Assembly (NCBI RefSeq): GCF_900103805.1
Contig: NZ_FNIB01000001.1
Coordinates: 1-64,000, forward strand
Reading direction: 5' to 3'
DNA: 64,000 bases
From: Cryobacterium flavum
GTDB lineage: Bacteria > Actinomycetota > Actinomycetes > Actinomycetales > Microbacteriaceae
The translations under genes and the position numbers were made by a program. Shown piece after piece: positions 53,938-63,158 of this stretch (its first letter is position 1; every line of letters starts with the position of its first letter). The notes beneath the pieces are model-generated. The model saw only the letters and a list, made by a program, of their open reading frames with translations. It did not search any database and was not told the origin of the DNA.

Positions 53938-54438
53938 ATGGAAGCGCCCATGCCCCGCCATCACTGGAAAGTCTCGATGACCCCGCGCCTGCTGTTTCGT
54001 TCTATTGCCATTGCCGAAGCCGTCACCTGGGCGATGTTGATCGCCGGGATGCTCCTGAAGTACGTGTTCGAGGTCGGCGAGGTCGGGGTGCAGATCGGTG
54101 GTTTTGTGCACGGCCTCGTCTTCATCGCCTTTGGACTGATGGCCCTGCTCGTGGGCGTGAACCAGCACTGGGGCGTACGCCTCACTCTGATCGCCATGTT
54201 CACTGCGATCGTTCCGTTCGGCACGATTCCCCTCGACCGAGGGCTCGAGAAGAACGGCCTGCTCGACGGCGGTTGGCGGCACACCCGCACCGACGACCCC
54301 CGCGATCACACCCGGGTGAGCGCTCTATTGCGGCAAATGCTGGCCCGCCCGGTGTTGCTGACGCTGGTCATGGGCATCGCCCTGGTCGGGGTCATGGCCA
54401 CCCTGCTCCGGATCGGCCCGCCCGGCGGCGCCAGCTAG
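53938..54438 (+). CDS. DUF3817 family membrane protein
   Basis: A 166-residue protein with three to four transmembrane segments. Typical DUF3817 features are FRSIAIAEAVTWAMLIAGML and VGVQIGGFVHGLVFIAFGL. Function unknown; widespread in actinobacteria. The ATG at 53938 or the one at 53950 could start it. It ends 14 bases before repeat A copy 4. Confidence 0.82.
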   Translation: MEAPMPRHHWKVSMTPRLLFRSIAIAEAVTWAMLIAGMLLKYVFEVGEVGVQIGGFVHGLVFIAFGLMALLVGVNQHWGVRLTLIAMFTAIVPFGTIPLDRGLEKNGLLDGGWRHTRTDDPRDHTRVSALLRQMLARPVLLTLVMGIALVGVMATLLRIGPPGGAS

Positions 54439-54452
54439 CCTCCCCTCAATAC

Positions 54453-54524
54453 GGACGGGGCCCAGGCCCCATCCCCGGGCCCAGTCTATAAACTGGGCCC
54501 TTGGACGGGGCCTGGGCCCCGTCC
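54453..54524. repeat. palindromic repeat family A, copy 4
   Basis: It has three palindromes in tandem: the 22-bp GGACGGGGCCC type at 54453-54474, the GGGCCCAGT-type 24-bp one at 54477-54500, and the 22-bp type again at 54503-54524. The last extends outward with CCTT/AAGG to 54499-54528. It sits between the convergent DUF3817 and alcohol-dehydrogenase genes. Confidence 0.92.
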
Positions 54525-54551
54525 AAGGAGACGGAGCGCGAAGCCGGCGGG

Positions 54552-55754
54552 TCAGCCGAGGGTCGCGGGCGGCTGCGGGGCGAGGCCCACGCGGGGGTGG
54601 CGGGCCGTCGCGGCCAGGGCGAGTGCGGCATCCGCTCGGGCGAGGGGGAAAGTCGTTCCAACCAGGGCCGAGAACGGATGCCGGTGCCAGGCTCCCCCGA
54701 GATAGGTCACCGCCTGCGCCAGGTCGCCCGGCGTGTAGTTGTGCACGCCGCGCACGGTGACCAGGCGGCGCACTATCAACTCCGGGTCGAGCAGCACCGG
54801 GTCATCGGGCGAGACACTGCCGACCAGCACGACCACTCCGCCGACGCCGATCAGGTCCAGCGCGGTTTGCACGGCCGGCCGGGCGCCGCTCAGCTCGAGG
54901 GCGATCGTCGGCTCGGCGGCAGCGGCATCCTGCATCGCGGCGAGTACGCTCGCCACCCCGGTCGGCGACTCGCGCGGCGCGCTCGGGTCGGCGACGGCGG
55001 CGGCCCCGAAGGCGAGCGCGAGCTGACGCCGGGCGGGGTCCGGGTCACTGACCACCACGAGAGCACCGGCATCCGTCGCCATCGCGCAGGCCGTCACCCC
55101 GAGCATCCCCGCGCCGGTCACCAGCACGGTCGCTCCGGCCAGCGGCACAAGAGCGGATGCCGCCCCCAGCGCCGCGACCACCGTCGCGGTCGCGCAGGAG
55201 GCCGGCGCCAGAACCGTGGCCGGCACGTGTTCGTCGACGACCACGACCGCTGTTCCGGCACGCACCTGCACGTGGGTGGCGAATCCGCCGCTGAGTTCCC
55301 AGCCGCGCTGCATACGCTCGTGGCCGTATTTAACCAGCTCGAGGCACTTGTGGGGCAGGCCGCGGCGGCAGCGCACGCAGGTTCCACAGCTCACGGCGAC
55401 CGACCAGACCACCCGCTGCCCGACCCGCAGTGGCATTCCATTTGCGGCATATGACTGATCGGTGACGGCCACGATGCGGCCGACCTGCTCGTGCCCGAGC
55501 ACGAGCGGCTTCGAAGCGAGGCGGTGGCCCAAAGCCGTGTGCACGTCGGAGCCGCAAATCGTGGCCAATTCGACCTCCACCAGCACGTCGCCGGGCCGAA
55601 GCAGCACCCCGGGTACCGCCACGCACTCCAGGGGCAGGCCGACACCCGACCAGACCATGGCTTCGGCGGCGCGCGGCAACACGACCTCCCGGCCGACGCC
55701 GAGAGTGAGGGCCGGCAGCGTCACCGGTTCAGCGATTGGATCGTGTTCGGGCAT
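54552..55754 (-). CDS. zinc-binding alcohol dehydrogenase of a phosphonate operon
   Basis: A 400-residue medium-chain dehydrogenase. The catalytic zinc ligands are in ICGSDVH and LGHEQVG. The structural zinc site is CGTCVRCRRGLPHKC. The NAD(P) motif is VLVTGAGMLGVTACAMA (about residue 210). It fits the phosphonate-catabolism-associated alcohol dehydrogenase group, whose substrate is not firmly known; an aldehyde or hydroxyphosphonate is likely. It is the last of six genes and starts 2 bases after the HAD gene. Confidence 0.85.
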   Translation of the reverse strand: MPEHDPIAEPVTLPALTLGVGREVVLPRAAEAMVWSGVGLPLECVAVPGVLLRPGDVLVEVELATICGSDVHTALGHRLASKPLVLGHEQVGRIVAVTDQSYAANGMPLRVGQRVVWSVAVSCGTCVRCRRGLPHKCLELVKYGHERMQRGWELSGGFATHVQVRAGTAVVVVDEHVPATVLAPASCATATVVAALGAASALVPLAGATVLVTGAGMLGVTACAMATDAGALVVVSDPDPARRQLALAFGAAAVADPSAPRESPTGVASVLAAMQDAAAAEPTIALELSGARPAVQTALDLIGVGGVVVLVGSVSPDDPVLLDPELIVRRLVTVRGVHNYTPGDLAQAVTYLGGAWHRHPFSALVGTTFPLARADAALALAATARHPRVGLAPQPPATLG

Positions 55755-55756
55755 GG

Positions 55757-56503
55757 CTACTCGATCGTTTCCTCACGCAGGCCGAGCAGTTCGGCCAGGT
55801 CGGCGACGCTCGCGACGACGACGTCGGCCCCCGCATCCTCGAGGGTGTCGGTGTCGTGCGTGCCGGTCAGCACGCCCACGACCAGGCCGGCGCCAGCGCT
55901 CAGGCCGGAGAGCATGTCGCTCGCCGTGTCGCCGACGACGACCATGGCCGCGACGCTTGACGCGCCGGTACGGAGCAGCGCGGTGAGCGGCAAGTCGGGG
56001 TATGGGCGGCCACGGCCAGCTTCGGCCGGGCAGAGGCTCACATCGATGAGGTCGCTCCAACCGAGCGCATCGATGAGCGTGTCCTGCGTCGCACGGGAGA
56101 AACCGGTGACGAGGGCCACTTTCACGCCGGCGTCCCGCAGCTCCTGGAACAGGTCGGCCGCGCCCGGGATCGCGGTCACCCCGACCTGTTCAACGAGTTC
56201 GCCGTAGGCCTTTTCGAAGGCCGCCGTCGCAGCGACCGCCGCCTCTTCGGAGTCGGTCAGCTCACGAAACACGTCGAGCTTGGACTGCCCCATGGTCTCG
56301 CGCACAAAAGCGACGGCCTCCTCGAGGTCCTCGGCGGTATCGACCAGTCCGCTGCGCTCGGCGGCGAGCACGAACGCCCGCTCGACCAGTCCGTCGTCGC
56401 TCACGGTCGTGCCGGCCATGTCGAAGACGACGAGCTCAACGTCCACGTCTTCGGTGTCGAAATCATCAAGGTCCAACTCAAGATCAAGGGGTGCGGTGCT
56501 CAT
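55757..56503 (-). CDS. phosphonatase-like HAD hydrolase
   Basis: A 248-residue HAD enzyme. The nucleophile is Asp28 in FDMAGTT. Ala in place of the second Asp is the phosphonatase (PhnX) pattern. Lys75 in MGQSKLDVF sits in the cap, where PhnX forms a Schiff base with phosphonoacetaldehyde. The C-terminal VVVGDTASDM completes the HAD motifs. It most likely cleaves a C-P bond of an aldehyde made by the neighbouring oxidoreductase. An acidic N-terminal lead of about 20 residues is unusual. The ATG at 56503 overlaps the upstream stop (ATGA). Confidence 0.85.
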   Translation of the reverse strand: MSTAPLDLELDLDDFDTEDVDVELVVFDMAGTTVSDDGLVERAFVLAAERSGLVDTAEDLEEAVAFVRETMGQSKLDVFRELTDSEEAAVAATAAFEKAYGELVEQVGVTAIPGAADLFQELRDAGVKVALVTGFSRATQDTLIDALGWSDLIDVSLCPAEAGRGRPYPDLPLTALLRTGASSVAAMVVVGDTASDMLSGLSAGAGLVVGVLTGTHDTDTLEDAGADVVVASVADLAELLGLREETIE

Positions 56504-57669
56504 GGGGTGCCTTTCAGGGTGAGGGAGGGAATGGCGAAATTGCAGACGGTCGAGATGACGTGTTCGGCCAGACCAAGCCCGGTGGTCATGCCGATTCCTG
56601 TGGTGGCCGCTACGAGGTAGACACCGGGTTCGGGCTGGTCGATGAGAAAGTCGGCACGCCCGGAGGCATAGACGCCCTGCCACCGCTCGAGCACCCGCGG
56701 GCGCCGCACGCCGAACAGTTCGGAGGTGAGCTGCAGCAGCTGTTCGAACGCATTCTCATTCTGGAATACAGAAACGGATGCCCCGCGATAGTGGGTGTCC
56801 CCCACGATCAGCGAGCCGTCCTGCAGTTGGGTATACATCTGGTTGAGGTCCAGTTCGGCCAGCAGCGGATACTCCCTCCGCAGCCGTTCGCCCAAAGTGG
56901 CTGCCGCCGGAAGGCTGGAAAATGCTCCGTAGCGCAGCAGCGACCAGCCGGTCAGCACCGGCGCGGGCAGCGGCGCGCGCAGGCCGGCGTCGACGCGCAG
57001 CATGTCGAGGCCGCACCGCACAATGCCGTCGCGCTCGGCGATCTTCGGGTAAAGCTGGTCGATGTCGTGGTTGACCGCCACGATGACCGTTCCGGCGTGG
57101 ATCGGCCCGCGCGTGGTCGTGACCCGGCCTGGCCGTACGGCCGTCACCGCGGTGCGGTAGCGAAAGTCGACACCCCGGCTGGCCAGGTACGCGGCCAGAC
57201 CGGCGGCGGCCTGGCGCGGATTGACCTGTAGGTCCCAGGGCAGGTGCGCGCCGCCCACCGCGGTGCCGTCGGCGAGCGGCAGACGCTCCGACACCTCCGT
57301 TGCGTCGAACAGCACGACGTCGGGCTCGCCGACGCCGAAGACCGACTCGGCTCCGCGCTGCGCCGCCAGCTCCCGCAGCACTGCCAGTTCGTCGTCGTGC
57401 CGGGCGAGCACGACCGTGCCCGACTCGCGCATCCAGACTCCGGCGTCCGCTTCGAGCCGCAGCCAGAGCGGGCGGGACCGCAGAGCGAATTCTCGGGCCG
57501 GCCCACTTTGCGGGGTGAAACACAGGTGCCCGAAATTGCGAACGGATGCCCCGCCGATGGCCGCCGCGCGGTCCACGACGGCCACGGACAGACCTCGGTC
57601 GCTGGCGGCGAGGGCGTGCCCGAGGCCCACGATGCCGCTGCCAACGACGACCACGTCGAAGCTGGTCAT
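56500..57669 (-). CDS. FAD-dependent amine oxidoreductase of a phosphonate operon
   Basis: A 389-residue DAO-type flavoprotein. The FAD motif VVVVGSGIVGLGHALAA starts at residue 5. ASVRNFGHLCF and GIGMTTGLGLAEHV are conserved in the phosphonate-associated group. From what I recall, relatives oxidise N-methylated 2-aminoethylphosphonate to phosphonoacetaldehyde, which the HAD enzyme would then cleave; that route fits the absence of a PhnW transaminase. Its start overlaps the phnE stop (ATGA). Confidence 0.82.
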   Translation of the reverse strand: MTSFDVVVVGSGIVGLGHALAASDRGLSVAVVDRAAAIGGASVRNFGHLCFTPQSGPAREFALRSRPLWLRLEADAGVWMRESGTVVLARHDDELAVLRELAAQRGAESVFGVGEPDVVLFDATEVSERLPLADGTAVGGAHLPWDLQVNPRQAAAGLAAYLASRGVDFRYRTAVTAVRPGRVTTTRGPIHAGTVIVAVNHDIDQLYPKIAERDGIVRCGLDMLRVDAGLRAPLPAPVLTGWSLLRYGAFSSLPAAATLGERLRREYPLLAELDLNQMYTQLQDGSLIVGDTHYRGASVSVFQNENAFEQLLQLTSELFGVRRPRVLERWQGVYASGRADFLIDQPEPGVYLVAATTGIGMTTGLGLAEHVISTVCNFAIPSLTLKGTP

Positions 57670-59351
57670 CGAAACACCCGCCGCATCCACATGGCCAGTC
57701 CTTCGACCGCGACCACCGTCACGAGAATCATGAGCACGATCGTGGTGACCAGGTCGTAGCGAGACCCCTGGCCTGCGTTCAGCAGGTAGTAGCCGACCCC
57801 TCCACCGCCCACCAGGCCGAGGATGGTGGCCGCCCGAATATTGGTGTCGAGCATGTAGAAGCTGTGTCCGATCAGGGCTTTCATACCCTGGGGAGCCGTG
57901 GCGCCGGCGTAGACCTGCAGCCTCGTCGCGCCGGCCGCTCGGAGGGCCTGTTCCGGACCGGGTCTGACCTCTTCGAGCGAGTCGGCGAGCAGCTTGCCGA
58001 GCAGGCCCACGCCGCCGATGGCCAGGGCGATGGTGCCGGCCTGGGTACCAAGACCAGTCACGACGATGAGCACGATGGCCAGGATGATCTCCGGAATGCC
58101 GCGGATCGTCACGAGCACCAGCCGAAAGCCGGCCCGCACGCGTCTCGACGGCGCCACGTTGCGGGCGGCGAGCGAGCCGATCACGATCGAGGCGACGATC
58201 GTGAGAATCGTCGCGGCCAGGGCGATCGCGATGGTTTCGCCCATCGCCGCGAGCATTACCGGGGCGTCATAACTTCCGAAGCTCGGCGGCCAGAACTTGG
58301 CGGCGGTCTCGGGCAAATACGACCAGACGGTGAGAAAGTCGCCCCACTTAATATCGCAGATCCAGACGCTGCCGATCACGATGAACGCGGCGAGCAGGCC
58401 CCAGACCGCGTTGCGCAGGCGGGCGTAGGTCCAGGGATGGTGCGAGGCATCCGCTTTCTGGCCGGTCACTCCGAGACGGCGCAGCAGCCGGTCGCCGATC
58501 CCGTGGCGGGTGGGCGCGAGACCGAGCATGACGGTGCGCACGGCGCTCGACACGATCTCCATGACCACACAGAGTGCGAAAATGACCAGCGCGATGCCGA
58601 GTCCGAGCGAGTAGTTGAGCGATTTGAAGGCGTAGGACATCTCGAGACCGAGCCCGGCGACGCCGACGTAGCCGAGGATGACCGAACCGCGCAGGTTGAT
58701 GTCGTTGCGGTGCAGCACGGTCGCTACCCACGACGGAAGCACCTGCGGCAGCACGCCGGAGAAGAATTCCTGCATTCGGGTCCCACCGGCGGCCCGAATT
58801 GCCAGCCGGGGGCCTTCATCGATCTGCTCGATCGCGTCAGCGAACATCTTGCTGATCATGCCGATCGAGTGGATGCCGATCGCCAGGATTCCGGGCAGGG
58901 TGCCGAGTGAGAACATCAGCACGAACACCATCGCGAGCACGACGTCGGGCACCGCCCGGGCCAGCACGCCGAGAAAGCGGGCGACGGCCATCCACCCACG
59001 ACCGGGCGAGGTGTTCGCGGCGGCGAGCCAGGACAGCGGCACCGAGAAGAACGCGGCAAACAGGGTTCCGAGCAGCACGAGGCCCACCGTGAGCGCGGTC
59101 AGGTAGAGCAGCTCACCCGGCGCGGGAAAGCTTATGATTCCCACGCGGGCGAAAAAGTTCTGGGCATTCCCCCAGCTCGCTACCATCTGCGGCAGCGAGA
59201 TATCCACGCTGATCAGCGAGAAAACGGATGCCGCCACCAGCGCCACGAGGGTGAGTGCGGCCGCGATTTTCTGCGGGTGAGCGCGGCGTTGCGGGGCCGG
59301 CGTGGCCGCATCCGCTTGGCTGGCTTGGGGGCGTTCGAGCGTGAGCGTCAC
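57666..59351 (-). CDS. phnE: phosphonate ABC transporter permease, fused PhnE-PhnE
   Basis: A 561-residue permease made of two complete PhnE domains, about 80-280 and 350-561. Each has its own EAA-type loop, AIRAAGGTRMQEFFSGVLPQ and ALRAAGATRLQVYAGATAPQ. The usual system has one or two separate PhnE proteins; here the dimer is one chain with about twelve transmembrane segments. The GTG at 59351 overlaps the phnC stop (GTGA). Confidence 0.92.
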   Translation of the reverse strand: MTLTLERPQASQADAATPAPQRRAHPQKIAAALTLVALVAASVFSLISVDISLPQMVASWGNAQNFFARVGIISFPAPGELLYLTALTVGLVLLGTLFAAFFSVPLSWLAAANTSPGRGWMAVARFLGVLARAVPDVVLAMVFVLMFSLGTLPGILAIGIHSIGMISKMFADAIEQIDEGPRLAIRAAGGTRMQEFFSGVLPQVLPSWVATVLHRNDINLRGSVILGYVGVAGLGLEMSYAFKSLNYSLGLGIALVIFALCVVMEIVSSAVRTVMLGLAPTRHGIGDRLLRRLGVTGQKADASHHPWTYARLRNAVWGLLAAFIVIGSVWICDIKWGDFLTVWSYLPETAAKFWPPSFGSYDAPVMLAAMGETIAIALAATILTIVASIVIGSLAARNVAPSRRVRAGFRLVLVTIRGIPEIILAIVLIVVTGLGTQAGTIALAIGGVGLLGKLLADSLEEVRPGPEQALRAAGATRLQVYAGATAPQGMKALIGHSFYMLDTNIRAATILGLVGGGGVGYYLLNAGQGSRYDLVTTIVLMILVTVVAVEGLAMWMRRVFR

Positions 59352-60277
59352 CGGCGGTTGTCCCGCGCCGAGCTGAAGGTCGCCAGGTCGAGCTCGCCCT
59401 GTTCGTCGGGCTCGCCCGCTTCACCGGTGCCCAACTCGGTGCCCAACTCGGTCTCGATCGCGTCGAGCTCACCGGTCGAGGTCGTGACGCGGCCGTAGAT
59501 CTCCATCACGTTCTGCTTCGACAGCCCCTGCGTTATGGTGTCGAGCACCACCTGGCCGTGGCGCAGGCCGACGATGCGATCGCCCCAGGACAGGGCCAGA
59601 TCAACCTGATGCAGGCTGCACACCACGGTGAGACCACTGTCAATGGCGATCTCCCGGATCAGTGCCATGACCTGGGCGCTGGATTCCGGGTCGAGCGAGG
59701 CCACCGGTTCGTCGGCGAGCAGAATGCGCGGGTTCTGCATGAGTGCTCGCGCGATGCCGACCCGCTGCTGCTGGCCGCCCGACAGGGTGTCGGCGCGTTG
59801 GTAGGCCTGGGCGAGTAGTCCCACCCGGTCGAGATGGCCGAGCGCAGCCAGCTTGAGGTCGCGGCGGTACCCCCAGAGGCCCAGTCTTGGCCCACGCACC
59901 CGAAACAGGGCGCCGGTCAGCACATTTTCGAGCACGGTCAGCGACCCGACCAGTTCGAACTGCTGAAAGACGAAGCCGACCTGACCGCGCAGCGCACGCA
60001 GCGGCCGGCCCTTCAGGCTCGATACCGCGGCGCCGAGCACGGTCACCGAGCCCGAGTCGGGCCGGTCGAGGCCGTCGAGGTGTCGCAGCAGGGTGGATTT
60101 GCCCGAACCGGACAGCCCAAGCAATACGACAATTTCGCCGCGGCCGACCGTGAGCGACACGTCATTGAGGGCCGTCGTCTCGCCGAAGGTTTTGGTGATG
60201 TTGCTCACGTCGATCACCGGTTCCGCGCGCGAAGCGGAACCGGTGGTGACGCTGGACTTACTGGTTAGCCCTGGCAC
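59348..60277 (-). CDS. phnC: phosphonate ABC transporter ATP-binding protein
   Basis: A 309-residue ATPase. Walker A is GLSGSGKST, the signature LSGGQQQRVGIARAL and Walker B ILLADEP. After residue 255 there is an acidic Glu/Gly/Thr tail (TELGTELGTGEAGEPDEQ) absent from typical PhnC proteins. The GTG at 60277 overlaps the phnD end by 13 bases. Confidence 0.92.
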   Translation of the reverse strand: MPGLTSKSSVTTGSASRAEPVIDVSNITKTFGETTALNDVSLTVGRGEIVVLLGLSGSGKSTLLRHLDGLDRPDSGSVTVLGAAVSSLKGRPLRALRGQVGFVFQQFELVGSLTVLENVLTGALFRVRGPRLGLWGYRRDLKLAALGHLDRVGLLAQAYQRADTLSGGQQQRVGIARALMQNPRILLADEPVASLDPESSAQVMALIREIAIDSGLTVVCSLHQVDLALSWGDRIVGLRHGQVVLDTITQGLSKQNVMEIYGRVTTSTGELDAIETELGTELGTGEAGEPDEQGELDLATFSSARDNRR

Positions 60278-61218
60278 TGCGAGGCCGACGTCTTCACGCA
60301 GATGTCGCGAATGGTGTCGTAATACTTGTCGTCGACCGGCTCGGTCGCGTAGAACGTATCGCGAAAGGCCTGGGTGTCGGCGCTCGTCACGCCCGACGCG
60401 ATGATGTCGTCGATGGTGACCTGGCCGAGCACCTCGGTGAGCTGGGTCTTCAGTTCGGTCGGCAGGGTGTCAGAGACGACGATCGGTGCACCGGGAACCA
60501 TGGTCTCGGCGATGACCTTGACCTTGTCGCTCTTGGCGACCTCGCTGTCCTCGGCGAAACCGACCTCACACTCCTTGCCCTCGCCGACCTTCTGCACGCT
60601 CACGTCGTGCTTGCCGGCGAACACCGGGGTCACATCGGAGACCGGGTCGACGCCGGCTTCGAGCAGGTTGTAGGAGGGGAACAGGTATCCGCTCGTCGAT
60701 GACGGGTCGACGAAGCAGACCTTCTTGCCGGCGAACTCGGCGAGGGAGGTGATGGCGCTGTCTGCCGGAACGATCGCCTGCGAGTAGTAGCCGGGCACCT
60801 CGCCCTCGGTCGTCACGATCGAGGAGATCGGAGTGATGGCCGCGCCGTTGTTGGTGGCGGTGATGTAAGTGAAGCCGGAGAACGAGGCCACGTCGATCTT
60901 GCCGGCGATTGCGGCTTCGATGAGGGCGGCGTAATCGGTGGACTCGTGGTATTCCACGGTCTTGCCGGTCTCCTGCTCGATGTAGTCCATCAGCGGCTGG
61001 TAGTTGGTCTGGGTATCGACCGAGTCGGGAACCACACCGAACACCAGGGTGTTCTCATCGGCGGCGTAGCTGACGCCGTCGATGCCAGTGCCGGCCGCGT
61101 CGGCGGTGTCCGCCGAGCAGGAGGCCAGGCTCAGGGTGAGCAGAACTGCGGCGCCGGCGGCGAGGGCCGTCTTGGCGCCGAGAGAAGTGGTGCGTGAAAA
61201 AGCGCTGTGGATTGCCAC
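60265..61218 (-). CDS. phnD: phosphonate-binding lipoprotein PhnD
   Basis: A 317-residue solute-binding protein. It has a lipoprotein signal peptide with the lipobox LASC (Cys34). The PhnD core has LVFGVVPDSVDTQTNYQPLM, KIDVASFSGFTYI and VDPSSTSGYLFPSYNL. The GTG at 61218 has GGAAGG 6 bases upstream; the longer reading from 61350 would put promoter sequence in the protein. It is first in the phosphonate operon. Confidence 0.92.
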   Translation of the reverse strand: MAIHSAFSRTTSLGAKTALAAGAAVLLTLSLASCSADTADAAGTGIDGVSYAADENTLVFGVVPDSVDTQTNYQPLMDYIEQETGKTVEYHESTDYAALIEAAIAGKIDVASFSGFTYITATNNGAAITPISSIVTTEGEVPGYYSQAIVPADSAITSLAEFAGKKVCFVDPSSTSGYLFPSYNLLEAGVDPVSDVTPVFAGKHDVSVQKVGEGKECEVGFAEDSEVAKSDKVKVIAETMVPGAPIVVSDTLPTELKTQLTEVLGQVTIDDIIASGVTSADTQAFRDTFYATEPVDDKYYDTIRDICVKTSASQCQG

Positions 61219-61243
61219 GTGAAACCTTCCTGAGTCGAGGGCA

Positions 61244-61261
61244 TTACGTGTAGCTACGTTA
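61244..61261. promoter_or_regulatory. inverted repeat before phnD
   Basis: TTACGTGTAGCTACGTTA is an imperfect palindrome (TnACGT/ACGTnA), 26 bases upstream of the phnD start, and could be an operator. No regulator gene is adjacent. Confidence 0.4.
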
Positions 61262-61288
61262 GGCAGGCCGCGCCAACAGCACGGGAGC

Positions 61289-61310
61289 CCGGGGTAACCG
61301 GCAGGTGAAC
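61289..61310 (-). promoter_or_regulatory. PHO-box-like direct repeat before the phosphonate operon
   Basis: On the minus strand GTTCACCTGCC is followed by GGTTACCCCGG in an 11-nt register, about 70 bases upstream of the phnD start. This resembles actinobacterial PhoP boxes and would tie the operon to phosphate starvation. Confidence 0.4.
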
Positions 61311-61479
61311 GCGCCGTGGCAAGTGCGCGAGCAGGAATCCGCTCACCCACGCGGATGCCCGCGCCCGCTCACTCAAACGGATGCCCCGCCCGGTCAAAGC
61401 CACTCGGGTCACATGCACAGTTTCGCGGCAGCCCCGAGCGGTACCGTGTGCATGCCACACCGATCGAAGGAGATCCTAA

Positions 61480-63072
61480 GTGTTCACGAGCCCCTACGGC
61501 CCCGTTGAGATTCCCACGCAAAGCATTTTCGACTACCTGTTCGGGGACCTGACCGAGGCCGAGCTGGATCGCACCGCCGTCATCGACGGTGCCAGCGGGG
61601 CCGCTCTCAGCTACCGCACCCTGGTCGATCAGATCACCCGGGTGGCCGGCGCTCTTGCCGCCGACGGCGTCGGTCCCGGCACAGTCGTGGGCCTGCTCTG
61701 CCCGAACACGCCGGAATTCACGGCCATCTTCCACGGGATTCTGCGCGCCGGAGCCACGGTCACCAGCATCAACTCGCTCTACACTCCCGACGACATCCAG
61801 CGCCAGCTCCACGATTCCGGTGCGACCTGGCTCGTGACCGTCACCCCGCTGCTGGCCGGCGCCAAGGCGGCAGCGCACGCGGCGGGCATCTCCGACGAGA
61901 ACATCGTGGTGATCGATGGTGAGCCGGGGCATCCGTCGCTGGCTGATTTACTTGCAGTGGATGCCGCCGCCCCCGCCCTCAGCATCGACCCCGCCACGCA
62001 CGTGGCTGTTCTCCCCTACTCTTCGGGCACCACGGCGGCGCCGAAGGGCGTCATGCTGAGCCACCGCAACCTCGTGGCGAACGTGCAACAGGCCCGCGAT
62101 CTGATCGGGGTTATTCCAGACGACAAAGTGCTCGCGCTGCTGCCGTTTTACCACATCTACGGAATGACGGTGCTGCTGAACCTCGCCTTCAAACAGCGGG
62201 CCTCGCTGGTCACCATGGCCAAGTTCGACTTCGTCGAGTTTCTGCGCATGATCCAGGATCACCGCTGCAGCTACGTCTTTATCGCGCCGCCGATTGCGGT
62301 GGCCGTGGCGAAGCATCCGCTAGTAGAGGAGTATGACCTGTCGAGCGTGCACACCATCCTCTCGGGGGCAGCCCCGCTCGACGGTGCTCTCGCCGCGGCG
62401 GTGGCCACCCGGCTGGACTGCCGCATTCTGCAGGGCTACGGCATGACCGAGGTCAGCCCGGTGAGCCACCTGATTCCGATCGACGCGCCACACCTGTCGC
62501 GCGCGTCCGTGGGAGTGACCGTGCCGAACATGGACTGCAAGCTCGTGTCGACCGAAACCGGCGAAGAGATCGAGATTCCCGAAGACGGGGTCAGCGAGCC
62601 CGGTGAGCTGCTGGTGCGCGGCCCGAACGTGATGCTCGGCTACCTGAACAACGAGAAGGCCACCCGCGAGACCATCGACGCCGACGGATTTCTGCACACC
62701 GGCGACATCGCCACGGTCAGTGCGCTCGGCGAGGTGACCATCGTCGATCGCAGCAAGGAGCTGATCAAGTACAAGGGCTACCAGATCGCTCCGGCCGAGC
62801 TGGAAGCGCTGCTGCTCACCCACCCGCGCATCAAGGATGCCGCGGTGATCGGTGCAGCGGATGCCGACGGCCAGGAGATCCCGAAAGCCTTCGTCGTCGC
62901 CGTGGCTGAGTCGGCGGTCACGGCCGAGGAGATCATGGCCTACGTCACCGAGCGGGTCGCCCCGCACAAGAAGGTGCGCGCGGTGGAATTCATCGACGCG
63001 ATCCCGAAGTCGGCGTCCGGCAAGATCCTGCGCAAGGACCTGCGCGCCAAGGAAAAGGCGGCCGCCGTCTAG
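61480..63072 (+). CDS. acyl-CoA ligase (4-coumarate-CoA ligase-like)
   Basis: A 530-residue adenylate-forming enzyme. The phosphate loop YSSGTTAAPKGVMLSH is at about residue 180. YGMTEVSP and the C-terminal KYKGYQIAPAELE follow. The catalytic Lys is in SASGKILRKDL. The overall pattern is that of 4CL/luciferase-like ligases acting on aromatic or medium-chain acids; phenylacetate or a phenylpropanoid is possible but unproven. The GTG at 61480 has AAGGAG 7 bases upstream. It stands alone, divergent from phnD. Confidence 0.88.
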   Translation: MFTSPYGPVEIPTQSIFDYLFGDLTEAELDRTAVIDGASGAALSYRTLVDQITRVAGALAADGVGPGTVVGLLCPNTPEFTAIFHGILRAGATVTSINSLYTPDDIQRQLHDSGATWLVTVTPLLAGAKAAAHAAGISDENIVVIDGEPGHPSLADLLAVDAAAPALSIDPATHVAVLPYSSGTTAAPKGVMLSHRNLVANVQQARDLIGVIPDDKVLALLPFYHIYGMTVLLNLAFKQRASLVTMAKFDFVEFLRMIQDHRCSYVFIAPPIAVAVAKHPLVEEYDLSSVHTILSGAAPLDGALAAAVATRLDCRILQGYGMTEVSPVSHLIPIDAPHLSRASVGVTVPNMDCKLVSTETGEEIEIPEDGVSEPGELLVRGPNVMLGYLNNEKATRETIDADGFLHTGDIATVSALGEVTIVDRSKELIKYKGYQIAPAELEALLLTHPRIKDAAVIGAADADGQEIPKAFVVAVAESAVTAEEIMAYVTERVAPHKKVRAVEFIDAIPKSASGKILRKDLRAKEKAAAV

Positions 63073-63158
63073 CCGTGCGGGCGAGCCAGTACCCGCTGCC
63101 GGACATACGGTTCCAATCGGGCATGCGCGCGACGCGACTTTTCACTTCGGTCTGACTT

